Positions 1-11,365 of a DNA stretch of 64,000 nt are shown here, piece after piece; the stretch's first letter is position 1; each line of letters starts with the position of its first letter. The stretch is from Adenophora triphylla var. japonica (taxonomy: Eukaryota; Streptophyta; Magnoliopsida; Asterales; Campanulaceae): NCBI GenBank assembly GCA_022495995.1, contig JAFEMH010002595.1, positions 186,001-250,000 of the forward strand, in the 5' to 3' direction. A program made the position numbers and the translations under genes. Below the pieces are notes generated by a model. That model was not told where the DNA came from. It did no database searches and saw only the letters and a list, made by a program, of their open reading frames with translations.

Positions 1-6
1 GATGAC

Positions 7-1227
7 TTGCCGATATGTGAGAATCGACACAACGAAGCCCTCCTCATCCTCATAAAAATAGAGATGTTCTTCCTCCCGAACGTCTTGATTGATAACGGCT
101 CCGCAGTCAACATCATCGCTTTGAGCACACTGAATCGACTCCGTATCCACCGCTCCCTGATAAGGCCTTCACCTCGGGTAATTCGAGCCTATGACTCCAC
201 TGCACGACCAATCGTAGGAGTCATCAATCTGAGGATCCAATTCGATGCACAACTGGAGTCGATAGAGTTCCAAGTCGTGGAAATCAAACCAACCTTCTCT
301 GCCTTGCTGGGACGACCTTGGATACATCAGATGAAAGCGGTATCATCTACTCTTCACCAATGCGTGAAATTCATCAATGCCAATGGAGTGCTCGAGGTGA
401 TCCGCGGAAGCAGTACAATGGCAAGCGCTTGGCTGGCAAGCTACGACCCAGAGGAAGGTCCCGATATGACCGAATACTCTTCTCCAGATGAGTCTCCAAT
501 CCTGTCCAGCTACGAAGTGGATCCCTACATCCACGCTATAAGCCGCGACGAGCTAGAAATCGAAGAGCTCATGGGTCAAGACGACAACTCTGACATATGC
601 GACTGCGAAGAATGCTTAAGAGAAGATCAAGAGATGGACGCCCAGATGGAGATTGATCGAGGAGTAGACCCTTACTTCGCCGAAAACCCTCTTGCAAACT
701 GGCTCATCACCGATCCACTGGTACAGGACAACCCTCTGGCCGACATTCTCGGATCTCACGGGGACAGCCATCACAACATAGTCCAATTCAACATCCCGGT
801 GTCAGACCTAGATGAAAAGTGGCGCAACCTCCTCCAAGGCCTAATCAGGGAAGGAGAGATAGCATGCCCCCTCGAATCAGACATTGTAAATGTCATCCAA
901 GCAAAGATCCCAGATAATGAGGCGGATTCTATGAAAATGATCAACATCAGCAAGAATCAACTCCGAATCAGCGAATGTTTCGCCCTCTTAGAAGTAGCCC
1001 TCGGCGACTTCTATCATCAAGGACCCCCAAGGACTGTTAACAACCCTAATGGAGGGACATCATCAGTGGAGCAACCAAAAACCTCCGCGATCTGGTTTGA
1101 AGTCGAACCACATGCAAGCTATTTTCCGGGATTCGTGCCAACTGAAGATTGGCCACCAGAGCCATCGCCACTCCCTCTAGAGCTACAGCCTGCCAAGAGT
1201 AATGAAGCCTGGTCCAACCCCTCGTAG
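7..1227 (+). pseudogene. T1 pol, N-terminal part: retropepsin-like protease and linker
   Basis: An open frame of 406 residues that probably continues left of the window. Residues 29-31 read D-N-G followed by SAVNI, the aspartic-protease active-site loop in the D-[N/G]-G form seen in Tat/Ogre pol. LLGRPWIH near residues 100-107 is the conserved segment after the flap. A cysteine pair motif CDCEEC lies at 198-203. From about 265 to 330 the linker resembles the open frame at 51471-52247 of T6 (shared CDC-ECL and N-x-IQA). The protease would cleave the Gag-Pol polyprotein. The G-patch that follows the protease in T2 is not seen here. The frame ends at TAG 1225-1227, and the next segment is decayed, so no functional polyprotein can be made. 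Confidence 0.85.
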
Positions 1228-1604
1228 CCTGTAGACTAGCTTCGAGTCATGTTGTCTGTGAATTCATGTCTTTCGAGTCATCTGATGGCTCTACGCCTGA
1301 AGATCGTGAGTCCATAATCAACAATGTACAGTCTTTACGCTTTCAATAAAAGGCCCGACCTTTCTAAATGTCCCTTCATTGCATCTTTAACAAATGATGA
1401 GTTAACTAATCAAAACAGTTAATAACAATTCATCTATACAAAGAAGCAAACACATTAATTGAATAAGTGCATCAAGCAAACATTTAAGCATGTTGTCAAA
1501 CGAGAGAAAAACCGAGCCCAAGCTGCCGAGGAGGTTTTAATCACAACGATTTGCGAAATTGATGAAGAGCTAAAGAGACGCAAGTCCGAAGCCATTTCCA
1601 GCAC
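1228..1604 (+). pseudogene. T1 pol linker remnant and deletion junction (RT and RNase H missing)
   Basis: Short stretches match the protease-RT linker of T2 and T6, for example TCATCTGATGGC near 1279 and the segment coding KREKNRAQAAEEVL near 1500-1535 (compare T2 near 14925-14960). From about 1600 the sequence jumps to the region that precedes integrase (F-Q-Y-L-K-N-G-E-T, compare F-L-K-D-G-E-S in T2 near 17000). Everything coding RT and RNase H, about 2 kb in T2, is absent, so this is an internal deletion with its breakpoint near 1560-1604. Confidence 0.75.
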
Positions 1605-2869
1605 AACCAGATCTTCCAATACCTCAAGAACGGGGAAACTGCCTTCATGAACGAAGAAGGCCAACGCAGGGAAGGAGCCAAAGCCAAGAGCATCATGGCC
1701 CTAAAATGCCTCGCCTCTCACTTTGTCATCCTTGGGGACATGCTATACAAGAAACGCTACCAAGGACCACTCCTACGCTGCATCAGCCAGGAAGAAGCAA
1801 ACGAGCTCATGAACGAAGTCCACAATGGGGCTTGCGGTCCCCACATGAACGCCCGGGCCCTGATGCAAATCATTCTCCGGATGGGCTACTACTGGATCTC
1901 CATGGAGGCAGACTGCATCCACTTTGTCCGAAGCTGCGACAAGTGCCAACGACTCTCCAACCTCAATCATCTACCTCCTCACGATCTCTATTGCATGACT
2001 ACACCCTGGCCCTTTACCACATGGGGAATTGACGTCATCGAGAAAATCACTCCGCCAGGCAGCAACGGTCACGAGTTCATCTTAGTAGCCATCGACTACT
2101 TCACCAAATGGGTCGAAACCAAGTCTTACAAGGTACTCACCTCCAAGAAAGTCGCGCATTTCCTCAAGGAAAACATCATCTGCCGATACGGCATCCCGAA
2201 TGAGGTCATATCAGACAACGGCTCACACTTCGAAGGGGAATGCGACAGACTGTTGGCCGAATTCAAGATCACACGCCACAAGTCTTCTCCCTACCGGCCA
2301 CAGACGAATGGCGCCGTAGAAGCAGCAAACAAGACTCTCGAACGGATCATCCGAAAAATGACCACCCGAGGACGAGATTGGCCCGAGAAGCTGCACCTTG
2401 CACTTTGGGGCTACCGAACATCGCCGAATGTACCACGGGAGAAACCCCATTTGCCCTGACATACGGGATGGAAGCAGTCCTTCCCATTGAATTGGAAATT
2501 CCCTCACTCCGAGTGTTGCTGGAAAATGACGTCAACGAAGTCGAATGGCTCCGAAGCCGACACGACGAATTGGCTCTGCTAGACGAGGGACGACTAAAGG
2601 CCATGGAACACGTCCGAGCCTACCAAAGCAGGATGGCCAGAGCTTTCGACAAGAAAGTCAAGTCCCGAGACATCAGGGAAGGCGACCTGGTACTCAAAGA
2701 AAAGCCTCCCACTCGAACCAACCCACTAGGAAAATTGGAACCAACATGGATCGGCCCTTTCGTGGTTCAAAAGATCTTCTCCGGAGGTGCCATGAAGCTG
2801 ACAGACCTAGACGGCAATCCCTTCATGAATCCAGTCAACGGAAGCAAACTTCACAGATACTTCGCCTAA
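1605..2869 (+). pseudogene. T1 integrase, one frameshift
   Basis: Integrase would insert the cDNA into the genome. The N-terminal HHCC zinc finger is visible (V-H-N-G-A-C-G-P-H, then C-D-K-C-Q-R, about 1815-1950). The catalytic core has D in G-I-D-V-I (about 2031), D in S-D-N-G-S-H-F (about 2214) and E in G-A-V-E-A-A-N-K (2319-2321). The C-terminal part (L-K-E-K-P-P-T-R, then K-L-H-R-Y-F-A) runs to TAA 2867-2869 in another frame. Compared with T2 a small deletion near 2415-2430 shifts the frame, so the product would end early at 2459. No chromodomain was recognised. Confidence 0.88.
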
Positions 2870-2910
2870 AGAAGAACAACAGTGCATCTCTTGGCACTCC
2901 ATGTAGTGTC

Positions 2911-2956
2911 GAACTACGCAGACCTGAGCCCTCTAGTCCGGGGGAACGTAGGCAAC
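2911..2956 (+). other. CTACG...CGTAGG module after T1 pol
   Basis: GAACTACG pairs with CGTAGG across about 30 bases that contain CCC...GGG. T2 (18549-18604), T5 (36765-36811, other strand) and T6 (56155-56214) have the same outer arms and the same phrase GACCTGAGC at the same place, just after pol. The arms recur upstream of the polypurine tract. Function is unknown; an RNA fold is an inference. Confidence 0.6.
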
Positions 2957-3581
2957 CTTAATTGGTCCGGTCTAAAAACACACAAAAAAGTCAAAAGTTT
3001 GAATGTCAATCAAGACCTCCATCAAGCTACACACTTTCCAGGAGCATGCCCCCACCATCACCTTGACCAATTCAAACGACGGCGGCAACATCAAAGGACA
3101 TCAAAAGGTCACTCTGCATCAAACGACTGACCCATGTCAACTTCCAAGCCAGGGGCTTGTCTTCGCCATCACGCGCTTCAAACAAAAAAAAAAAAAAGAG
3201 GTCAAGAGCCCGATGCCAACAAGAGGCAAGCAAGCTACGGAAAAGACCGTCAAAATGACTTGTCAGGAGATCATCCGACCTCTCAGCCAAACACAAAGCC
3301 CAAGCAAAGGGGATTTCCGTCAAGGCCTGTGCCGCTACCCGCAAATGCAAATGTAAAAGTCCAAAGACGGACGCCGCCAAGATTCACAAAAGACACAAAA
3401 GCGAACAAGAGATCTTGCATCTCGACAAAGCTTTAAAAGTAAATCACAAATCACTAACGATTACAACATTTCTTGATGAGTTCAAGCACGGTCTACTCTC
3501 AAGTTCACAACATGCTAAAAGACATCTTAATACATTTAACAAATAATGTGTTTGCAATGAAATGAATGGATACTTAGGAGG
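2957..3581. other. Spacer between T1 pol and antisense gene A
   Basis: No open frame worth calling. It contains an A-run at 3182-3197. A segment near 3003-3160 (ACACTTTCC, ATCACCTTGACCAA) is also found in T5 at 37430-37560 on the other strand, so it is conserved element sequence after integrase. The duplicated A-rich module seen here in T2, T5 and T6 is missing. Confidence 0.6.
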
Positions 3582-5103
3582 TCATTCCGTGCCATCTGCG
3601 TTTGTCCCCTCGCCATTCTTCCCTTTCTTCCCTCGTCCCCGACGAGTCTTCTTTCGCTCCATACGAGCCAACTCTGCGTCTCTCAGTCCGAGATTAGGGG
3701 TCCTCCCCGTAGAGTCAGACAATCCAGCAGCTCTCAGGGCTTCATTCGCCCGTGCTTCGGCTCGGATCTCCTCCCTGCGAGTCTGCAAAAGAGGACCTCT
3801 CTCCATCAGTTGGTCAACTCTAGTCTCGTAGTCAAACAAAGTGTCTCCCGTCACATCCTGAGGGTCAGACCAGGCTTCGACACTCCTAAGGCAATAGCTA
3901 CTATGGCAATCGGGTCCCAGAATCGCTCCACGCCTCGTTCCCAAAGCCACTTGGGATCGCCCAACATGCCGCTCGTACTGTGCCGTGTACCGGGTTGTCA
4001 ATACGACACTCTCCCGACGTCTAAGGAGCACCACAGAGGGAAAGCGAAATACTTCCATACCCTCGTAAAATACAAAAGAGCACCCGGAGCCGCCATACAA
4101 AGAGGAGCTATCTCTCCGTAGTAGCAAGGTCATCCCACCAACAAAGGCTCCCGCTTCATCCCAAACCGCCGGAAACAAGCGACGGAATATAGAAGGAGGA
4201 CCAAGACAAACCTGGAACTCTAACAACATAGGACCCTTCCTGAAAGGCCCTCCTAGTCTCAATCCCCTAGTGTGGAACCCACCAACGGATCTGATGCGTA
4301 CCAAGCCGTGCCATCCATCTCTCCCAGGCGGACTGATCCATATCCAACACAAGAGGTCGCTGAGCAAATGACCACGGGCTAATCAACGTCGGAGCCTCGG
4401 GCATGGCCTGAAGTCTCTCCCGCAGCCACAAGGTGAGCAAAGCGGGGCTTCCCCCTCTCATGAACCGATCCCCAGTCGCCAGACGGTCGATACCATGAAG
4501 AGTCTCCCCCAACACCAACGGGACGATATCCTCTCCAGCTCTGCAGTGCCCAACAATATCTAGCAAAGCGTCATCGCAAACCCCAAGGGAGCTGACCATG
4601 AAAAGCGTCGCTATCACGCACAAGGCGAACACATCCCAAGAGACATCACTCTCATCACCAATCAGGAACCGTTCCGGCAGCGCAGAAATGTCAATGTGAC
4701 CCAAATCAAGGATCATGCCCTGCACTTCTCCCAATGAAGTCCGAAGAAAGCATGCAAGCTTCACGCTCACGGCAGCACCGCCAATCAAAGGAAGCGAGAT
4801 GGCCTCCACCTCCGGTCCTCCAATCAAAGCCCGAAAATCCTCAAAGGTGGGCACTACCTCATTATAGGAGAAGCAATACACATGCCTCCTAACATCCCAA
4901 AACTTCGCGGCAGCCCGCAACAACTCCCAATCAGGAACCAACTCCTTAAGGGACCAAACTGAGCAAAGTCGAAACCTTACCTCGAAAGCCCGCCTCTGCT
5001 GCCTCATACGGTGTCGCATCCACATTTTCAGCCGCTCAAGGAAGTGTGCTTGCCGCTCCTGCGAAATCCTTGGCAAAATTCTTGGAACGTATGAAAAATC
5101 CAT
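3582..5103 (-). pseudogene. T1 antisense gene A: plant-mobile-domain-like protein, one frameshift
   Basis: Antisense to pol. The start chosen is ATG at 5103 (MDFSYVPRIL); the frame is open back to 5196 but the TATA-like box lies there. The conserved core reads F-W-D-V-R-R-H-V-Y-C-F-S-Y-N-E, then P-T-F-E-D-F-R-A-L-I-G-G, matching T2 gene A. Near 4270 the frame shifts after W-W-V-P-H and continues to the stop at 3582-3584. The C-terminus is basic (RKKTRRGRGKKGK), like a nuclear-localisation signal. PMD-type domains are known in plant transposable elements and some host nuclear proteins; their role in Tat elements is not established. DNA or chromatin binding is inference. Confidence 0.8.
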
Positions 5104-5192
5104 GGCAAAAATGGAGGTTCCTAGAGAAAATGGGGAAGAAAGCTCGAAAATGGCTGAAAATGGGGAGTGGGGAAAGTCCAGACATCCGGAAA

Positions 5193-5265
5193 GCATTTAT
5201 CCCTTCCCAAAAGCAAAGGTGATCCGTACAGACCTCTTTGCACCCTGAGTTGGTCCGTACGGACC
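5193..5265 (-). promoter_or_regulatory. T1 antisense gene A promoter: paired palindromes and TATA-like box
   Basis: Perfect palindrome GGTCCGTACGGACC at 5252-5265 and the near-copy GATCCGTACAGACC at 5221-5234, 31 bp start to start. On the minus strand a TATA-like ATAAATGC follows at 5200-5193, about 21 bp beyond the second site, and then the gene A start. The same palindrome occurs upstream of antisense gene B and in the T1 LTR. Confidence 0.65.
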
Positions 5266-5604
5266 TTGTTGCAACCTGGTCCCACTTTCCCAGCAAACAG
5301 TACAACAACCACTGTTCCCAGCAGGACCTTGCTCCAAACTGCCCAAACTCTGGCTAAAGCCATTTTCGGCAAGCATACACTACCCACAAACACACTCTCA
5401 GCTCACGTGGCATGCACAAATAAAAAAAAATAGCAACAATTCCTAGGACAATTCCCGGGAATCACAAAGACGACATTACATCTTAGAATAAAATACTTTG
5501 CAATGCAAATGCGAATGTTTTATTATAGGTACATATAATTTATGTTGCTAAACAAAAAAAGAAAAAGAGAAAGAAGATATGGAAAGAGGGAAAGCAAATG
5601 AACC

Positions 5605-8448
5605 CTAGTCCGACTCTTCAGCATCATCATCATCACCAACATCCTCAAGCGAGAAGTCGGGCATCCCGGTAAACTCGCCAGCCACACCCTCATCGTCAGA
5701 ATACTGAACCCCCTCCTGGGGTAGGTACTCAAGATACTCGGAAGGGTCAAACCCGACAAAAGGATCGAAGTAGGCAGGCTCTGACGAACTCTCCCCCGGT
5801 GCCTCCTGCGAAGGCCAGAACTGGTGAAAGACCGGCGGCCTCTGGACTCCCGAAGACGTCTCGACATCCATGATATGCCGCCCCCGCAAAGGCCCCTCCT
5901 GCTGTGGCTCTGGCTCGGCTCTCGGTGGGGGAGCGTCCACAGAATGCCTCGAAGGCATCGGCTCGTACGCCGGCACACGCCGCGAAGACCGGCAAGACAG
6001 CTTCCCCGCCATCTTCTTCGCAAAGGACCTCATCGCCACATAACGGCGGGTCAGCATGTCATAGGCTCTCCCCGGGACCTGCACAAGCAAGCAGCCAAAG
6101 AAACGCTCAGCAAAAGAAATACAGTCATACTCAACAAAAGAGAAAAATACAGAAAAGATGTCAAAATGGAAAAGAGTAAGCACACTCACCGGCACATCCG
6201 GGTCAACCCGATAAGCAGCAGGAGCCAGCTCAGGCACGGGTACCGATACCCTACGCCTCGACGAGTCGCCCCGTATATATGTGAAATCCGGCCCAGGCAC
6301 CGGAACCTCTGGGGGACCTGGCGGGCCATCCTCCCTCTCCCTCGCCAACACCTGTGGCGTCCTCAACTTCCTCCTCAAGAAGGCCCCATACTCCTCTCGA
6401 TACAAAACAAACTCATCGGCACTCACACCGCCCAGATATCTCTCAAACTCCAGCACATCCATATCCCGGGAATCCATCATCCCGAAAGGCGGGTCCCTCG
6501 GAACCAAGGGAAGCATACCCGGGCCATGCTGCCAGAAGACCCTCTCTCCCAAGTACATGACGTCGCAGGTCAGACCCTGCAGTATCTTCCTCTGCGCCAT
6601 CACCACAGGAGCACCCTCGAAATCTTCAGCCTCATACCGAGCCCAGGGATAAAAAGCAAACTTCGCCGGGCTATCTCTCCCAGATGCGCCTACACCTCCC
6701 CGTAGGTAATGGTGAGCTTCCCCCTACTGGTCCTCCTCCTCCTCGCCGGACGGTCCCAGCCCAACATAGCAGGATAGGCCGCTATGGCCCCATCATCTCG
6801 ATCCCACGGGAAGCACCGAAAGATCTCGTAGAACCACACCTGCGACAAAAGCAGAAAAGGCTCAGTGCAAAGGAAAACGGAGAAATGACAAATTGCTAAA
6901 TCAAAAACAGCAATAAACTCATACCTCCAAAGCAAAATCAAAGCAGGCCAAAGAACTGGCCACGCCCCGGCTAAACTGGTCCAAAGAGAAATAAAGCTCG
7001 GCCAGGCCCGCCTCGCCCCAAGCTATATCGCAGACTCTCTCCAAATCAATCAAGCTCTCCAGCAGAGCAAAAGGAACCGTGGTCGCGTGGTTCAAGAACA
7101 GAGTCTCGGAAAGGGCAAACCACAGGAAGGAGCGTGCCAGCTGATCCGCCGTCACCAGGCCGATGCCACGACAATAGGCCCCAATATTGGCCGTAATCCG
7201 CATCTCCACATCGCTGTACAGCATGCCCAGGCCCCTGCGAGGAAGAGGCGCAAAGCCCAACAGCTCAGCCAGCACCTCCTCGGATATCCTGTCCCTCCAT
7301 CGCACTGGCCCTCCTTTGAAGGAAAGCCCGGTGATAGCAGCAAAATCGGTGGGCATCATCGTCACCTCGCCCCAGCTCAGATGGAAGGTGTGAGTGGTAT
7401 CCAACCAATACTCGGACAAGCCCAGGAAGATGCTCTTGTTCTTCCTCGTATCAGAGATCTCGGCCAAGTTCTCCACGAACACGCCCAAGCCGGAAGCATA
7501 CACCAACCTCCTAGGGCTCGGCCTGCCCCCATAGAGATGTCCGGCAACTGCTGCCACAGCTCCACTACAGCCTCGAGCGACCCCCGAGACTTCATCTTTT
7601 TGGCTTTCCCAGCCAAAAGCCCCTCATCCTGCAGGTAAACACAGCAAAGGTACGTTAGTCACAGTACTTAATAAAAAAAAAACTCCGTCACAAAACACGG
7701 CACACATTGCACTACTTTTCACATGTAACCCGTCACAAAACACGGCATGCATTGCACATAATTTTCCCCATGCAGTCCGTCACAAAACACGGCACACACT
7801 GTACAAATCTTCTCAACAGAGGGATTAAGCCCTACACGACACATTTTCAAAAGACCCGTCACAAAACACGGCACATATTGCACATAAATTCCCCATAGAG
7901 TCCGTCACCAAAAACACGGCACACAATACATTATACATTTTTCAAAAGAAAATTCCGTCTCTACACGGCACATACTTTCAGACAAAACCCGTCACAAAAC
8001 ACGGCACATGTCACATTTTTCGCAAAACTTGTCCCTACATGGCAATTTTTCTCACAATGTACACACAAAAATAGCATAAGGTACAAAATACCAAAGTTTG
8101 CATTTTCAAAGAGAGGCACTTTATTTTTACAAATAAGAGCTAATCTACACATTTTTGCACAAAAATCACATACCCACAATTTTTACATGCTCAATTTCAA
8201 CAATTCATCACGAATTTCACAAAAAGCATGACAAATAACAAAAGTCCCAAATATGCGAAAAACTAAAACCTAGTTCTAGCATTCAAAAATTCAAGCAAGG
8301 GATCAAGACGAAATTGATTTCTTACCTCCCCGGTGTTCCTAACTCGCCGATTATGCACCTCCGGATTTGGGTACAACACATTCGGGTTCTTCGAAGAAGG
8401 CACGAAGGAGATGCAATTTCTTTGAAGCTCCATCCTTTGCTCGATCAT
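5605..8448 (-). pseudogene. T1 antisense gene B: spliced plant-mobile-domain-like protein
   Basis: Read on the minus strand in four exons: 8448-8326, 7628-6925, 6839-6190 and 6078-5605, with GT donors (GTAAG, GTATG, GTGAGTG) and CAG acceptors. T6 has matching boundaries. Exon 2 codes L-D-T-T-H-T-F-H-L-S-W-G-E, then D-F-A-A-I-T-G-L, typical of the PMD fold. Exon 3 starts V-W-F-Y-E and shifts frame near 6690, where one frame ends at I-T-Y-G-E-V and the next resumes at about 6606. Exon 4 ends in an acidic tail (DDDDAEESD), stop 5605-5607. Exon 1 is weak: T2 and T6 have 177-bp first exons, and here the frame upstream of 8448 is disturbed. A nuclear role is suggested by the family only. Confidence 0.72.
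7685..8010. repeat. Interspersed CCGTCACAAAACACGG repeats inside gene B intron 1
   Basis: Seven copies, some degenerate, at about 7685, 7731, 7779, 7857, 7902, 7955 and 7989. Each has arms CCGT and ACGG around an A-rich core, followed by GCACA. Spacing is irregular, 34-78 bp. T2 and T6 keep only CCGTCACA-like single copies in this intron. Confidence 0.7.
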
Positions 8449-8660
8449 CTCTTGGCTCCGTTGACGACAACCTCTCCTTGATCATTCGCCATTGCAAGCA
8501 ATTCAAGCTAAGAAAAATGGAGGATTTTCTAAGGATTTTTGTTTAAAAATGGAGTTTTCTCCCTCTCTCTCTTGCTGGTGCACGAACTGGAAGAAGAAGA
8601 ATGAAGGGGTGCCTCGGTTTTGTACCTGGTCAAAATCTGGGAACTGTAACAATCAGCCTT

Positions 8661-8705
8661 GGTCCGTACGGACCTCTTTGCAGAGGGAGAAGATCCGTAC
8701 GGACC
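8661..8705 (-). promoter_or_regulatory. T1 antisense gene B promoter: paired palindromes
   Basis: GGTCCGTACGGACC at 8661-8674 and GATCCGTACGGACC at 8692-8705, 31 bp start to start, about 170 bp upstream of the gene B first exon. On the minus strand the region just beyond 8661 (CCAGATTT) aligns with the TATA-like stretch of T2 and T6 gene B but is not a clear TATA box. Confidence 0.6.
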
Positions 8706-8818
8706 TTCTTGCAACCCGTGGCCAAATTACTTCTTTGCCCTTATAATCTTTGCCCCTGGCTGTCCAAAGGCCTATTTCAGCAGATTCAATGCAGTTTAGT
8801 CCTTAACCAATCAAAACA

Positions 8819-9130
8819 AGCACCGGCCGTCAGCGTAAGTCCGGATTTCGCCCACTAAACGGCAACTCAAGCACCGGCCGTCATCGTAAGCCCGGACCTC
8901 GCCCACTAAATGGTGAAACAAGCGCGAAAAGGAGCCAGCACCTCCAAGCACAAATCCCAAGGCACAAAACGCCTCCAAAATGCCAGACAGTGAATCAAGC
9001 ACCGACCATCAAAGTAAGCCCGAACTCCTTCCTCAGCAAGTCAAACGGGAATTCTTGCGAACCCGTACAAGACCGCATATCCCCAGCAAAGGAACACCGG
9101 CAGTCATTGTAAGTCCAACCTTTCCCCAGC
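8819..9130 (+). repeat. Degenerate repeats with AAGCACCGGCCGTC...GTAAGTCCGG units
   Basis: About four copies (near 8819, 8869, 8998, 9090) of a unit with a C-A-C-C-G-N-C-C motif and GTAAG-CC, followed by a CCCACTAAA or CCCAGCAAA segment. They lie between the gene B promoter and the tandem arrays. No coding content was recognised. Confidence 0.55.
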
Positions 9131-9169
9131 AAACAAAAGGCGAGACATTCACACCTCTCACAGTCAGAG

Positions 9170-9375
9170 CTCAAGGCAGCCATGCCTCCGCAAACCGCAG
9201 TCAGAAGACGAATCAAGTCCTCACTCATGATGCAACCACAGTCAGAAGACGAATCAAGTCCTCACGCATGACGCAACCACAGTCAGAAGAGGAATCAAGT
9301 CCTCACGCATGATGCAACCACAGTCAGAAGACGAATCAAGTCTTCACGCATGACACAACCGTAGCCAGAAGACAA
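9170..9375 (+). repeat. Tandem repeat, about 42-bp unit (CAGTCAGAAGACGAATCAAG)
   Basis: Four to five units with CAGTCAGAAGACGAATCAAG followed by TCCTCACGCATGA and GCAACCA. The unit contains no reading frame of interest. It is the first of the element-specific arrays upstream of the T1 polypurine tract. Confidence 0.85.
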
Positions 9376-9570
9376 ATCACTCGGTCTGGAAGACCGTATA
9401 AACCTCCCAAATCACTATCTCCAGCCCGAAAGGCTTTAAACCACCCGATTCGAAAAATTGTAAAATTTCCATCTCAGGACGCCACCACGTCCTCACAGTC
9501 GACCTCGGCGGTCACATGACACTTCAGGGCACCACCGCGCCCGTATACACTCACAATTTCACGACCTCTA

Positions 9571-9610
9571 AACTACGACCAGGCTTGATTCCCGCTAGGG
9601 ATACGTAGAA
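9571..9610 (+). other. CTACG...CGTAG module, T1 left copy
   Basis: Outer arms CTACG and CGTAG enclose GGCTTGAT and the small hairpin TCCC-GCTA-GGGA. It sits at the left edge of the 43-bp hairpin array; a second copy (10391-10430) sits at the right edge. Both are followed by CCTATCACAGGGTCCAGCC. Confidence 0.65.
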
Positions 9611-9635
9611 ATCCTATCACAGGGTCCAGCCGCCG

Positions 9636-10265
9636 ACCTATGCGGTCACCCAGGACGCCACCACGTCCTTACCATCGACCTATGCGGTCACCCAGGACGC
9701 CACCACGTCCTTACCATCAACCTATGCGGTCACCCAGGACGCCACCACGTCCTTACCATTGACCTATGCGGTCACCCAGGATGCCACCACGTCCTTACCA
9801 CCGACCTATGCGGTCACCCATGACGCTACCACGTCCTTACTACCGACCTATGTGACACCCAGGACGCCACCACGTCCTTACCACCGACCTATGCGGTCAC
9901 CCAGGACGCCACCACATCCTTACCACCGACCTATGCGGTCACCCAGGACGCCACCACGTCCTTACCATCGACCTATGCGGTCACCCCAGGACGCCACCAC
10001 GTCCTTACCACTGACCAATACGGTCACCCAGGACGCCACCACGTCTCTACCATCGACCTATGTGGTCACCCCAGGATGCCACCACGTCCTTACCACCGAC
10101 CTATGCGGTCACCCCAGGACGCCACCACGTCCTTACCACCGACCTATGCGGTCACCCAGGACGCCACCACGTCTCTACCATCGACCTATGCGGTCACCCC
10201 AGAACGCCACCACGTCCTTACCACTGACCTATGCGGTCACCTAGGATGCCACCACGGTTACCTAT
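9636..10265 (+). repeat. Tandem hairpin array, about 41-43-bp unit, about 14 units
   Basis: Units contain GACCTATGCGGTC (stem GACC/GGTC) and GGACGCCACCACGTCC (stem GGACG/CGTCC), then TTACCA. Copies are very similar, so the array is homogenised. Open frames through it are artefacts of a unit length divisible by 3 in places. T2 and T6 have other arrays at the same place whose units keep a GACC-N5-GGTC stem. Confidence 0.92.
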
Positions 10266-10390
10266 GATGCCACCACGTCCTCACAGCCAACCCTCACAGT
10301 CACTCACAGGATACCACCACGTCCACGCACAGAGTTTCAGTCAGAGGACATCTCACGTCCTCGTGCACAACAACACTCACCCCACACACG

Positions 10391-10430
10391 AACTACGATC
10401 AGGCTTGATTCCCGCTAGGGATACGTAGGA
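10391..10430 (+). other. CTACG...CGTAGG module, T1 right copy
   Basis: CTACG, ATCA-GGCT-TGAT, TCCC-GCTA-GGGA and CGTAG in order, which could fold as a three-way junction. The sequence after it repeats that after 9610 (CCTATCACAGGGTCCAGCC). Confidence 0.65.
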
Positions 10431-10592
10431 ATCCTATCACAGGGTCCAGCCAACTGACCTAAACGGTCACACAATAGGACACCGCCATGTCCTCACACAC
10501 CGACCTACGCGGTCACCACCACATCCTTACGCGATCCAGATCAGGACCCTTATCTTATCGATGACCTCACTTCCTCCGTAAGTGACGTCGTC

Positions 10593-10602
10593 GAGGGGCT
10601 TC
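10593..10602 (+). other. Polypurine tract of T1
   Basis: GAGGGGCTTC directly before the LTR start; the identical string precedes the T6 3' LTR, and a close form precedes those of T2 and T5. It would prime plus-strand synthesis. Confidence 0.75.
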
Positions 10603-10797
10603 TATATGTACCCCAATCTGGATCACCCTCTTCCTAGCACATGGGAAACACCGCAGACTCACAAACACAGTCTTGAAGACCTTTGAGACTCAAAACCCCC
10701 AAAAAACCCCCAGCCAAACCAAGGGAGGGACCTTTCTGGGACAAAAAGGGACAAAAGGACCTTTTGGGAATTATTCAGAAATTGGAAAAGCACAAAT

Positions 10798-11078
10798 GGT
10801 TCGTACGGACCTCTTTGCTGTAATGATTATTGAATCCCCTTAAAGTCCAACTTATTCCCTCAAATCCCGGAAGTGATCATTACCCCCCTACATGGTTGGT
10901 CCGTACGGACCTTTCTGCATGCAAGGTTGGTCTGTACGGACCTATTTGCAACCAGACACCATCATGGCTAAATCTTCTTAAAGTCCACTTATTCCCTTAA
11001 ATCGAGGGAAACCAAAAAGTTGGATTACCTAGAAGGTCCGTACGGACCTTCTTGCATCAAATCTGGCACTATAAATAG
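10798..11078 (+). promoter_or_regulatory. T1 LTR promoter: four palindromes and TATA box
   Basis: Sites are GGTTCGTACGGACC 10798-10811, GGTCCGTACGGACC 10898-10911, GGTCTGTACGGACC 10929-10942 and GGTCCGTACGGACC 11035-11048. The middle two are 31 bp apart. Each is followed by a T-rich stretch ending in TGCA or TGCT. CTATAAATAGAGG begins at 11069, about 21 bp after the last site. Confidence 0.75.
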
Positions 11079-11365
11079 AGGGCTCCCCCTCCCTCATTTC
11101 ACATATCTTCCTCTTCTCTCCCCTCCCCCCAGCCTTCAGGCACCCCTCTAAGACCCTTCGGGGCAATCCCGGCCCCTTTCGGATCCTTCTGAGGCCTTCC
11201 GAGCTCCCTCGTGGTGCTCCGAAGCCTCTCCGAGCGCTCCCGCGATGCTCCCGCGCTGCCCCGAGGCACTCTCGAGGTACTCTGAGGCCCCTCGTGGTAC
11301 TCCGAGGCCTTGCCTGGTCTTTCCCAAGGCGTCCCGGCTCTTTTCGAGTCAAACCGGCAACTGGA

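Noticed and set aside
5824..6705. 293-codon plus-strand frame opposite T1 gene B
   Set aside because: It is the GC-rich shadow of the minus-strand exons, which have conserved protein motifs and splice sites.
9636..10265. Possible CRISPR-like array
   Set aside because: Units are contiguous without unique spacers, and the context is a plant retrotransposon.
9759..10428. Long plus-strand frames (161 and 65 codons) across 9.7-10.4 kb
   Set aside because: They only read through a tandem repeat with a unit near 42 bp; composition and periodicity explain the openness.
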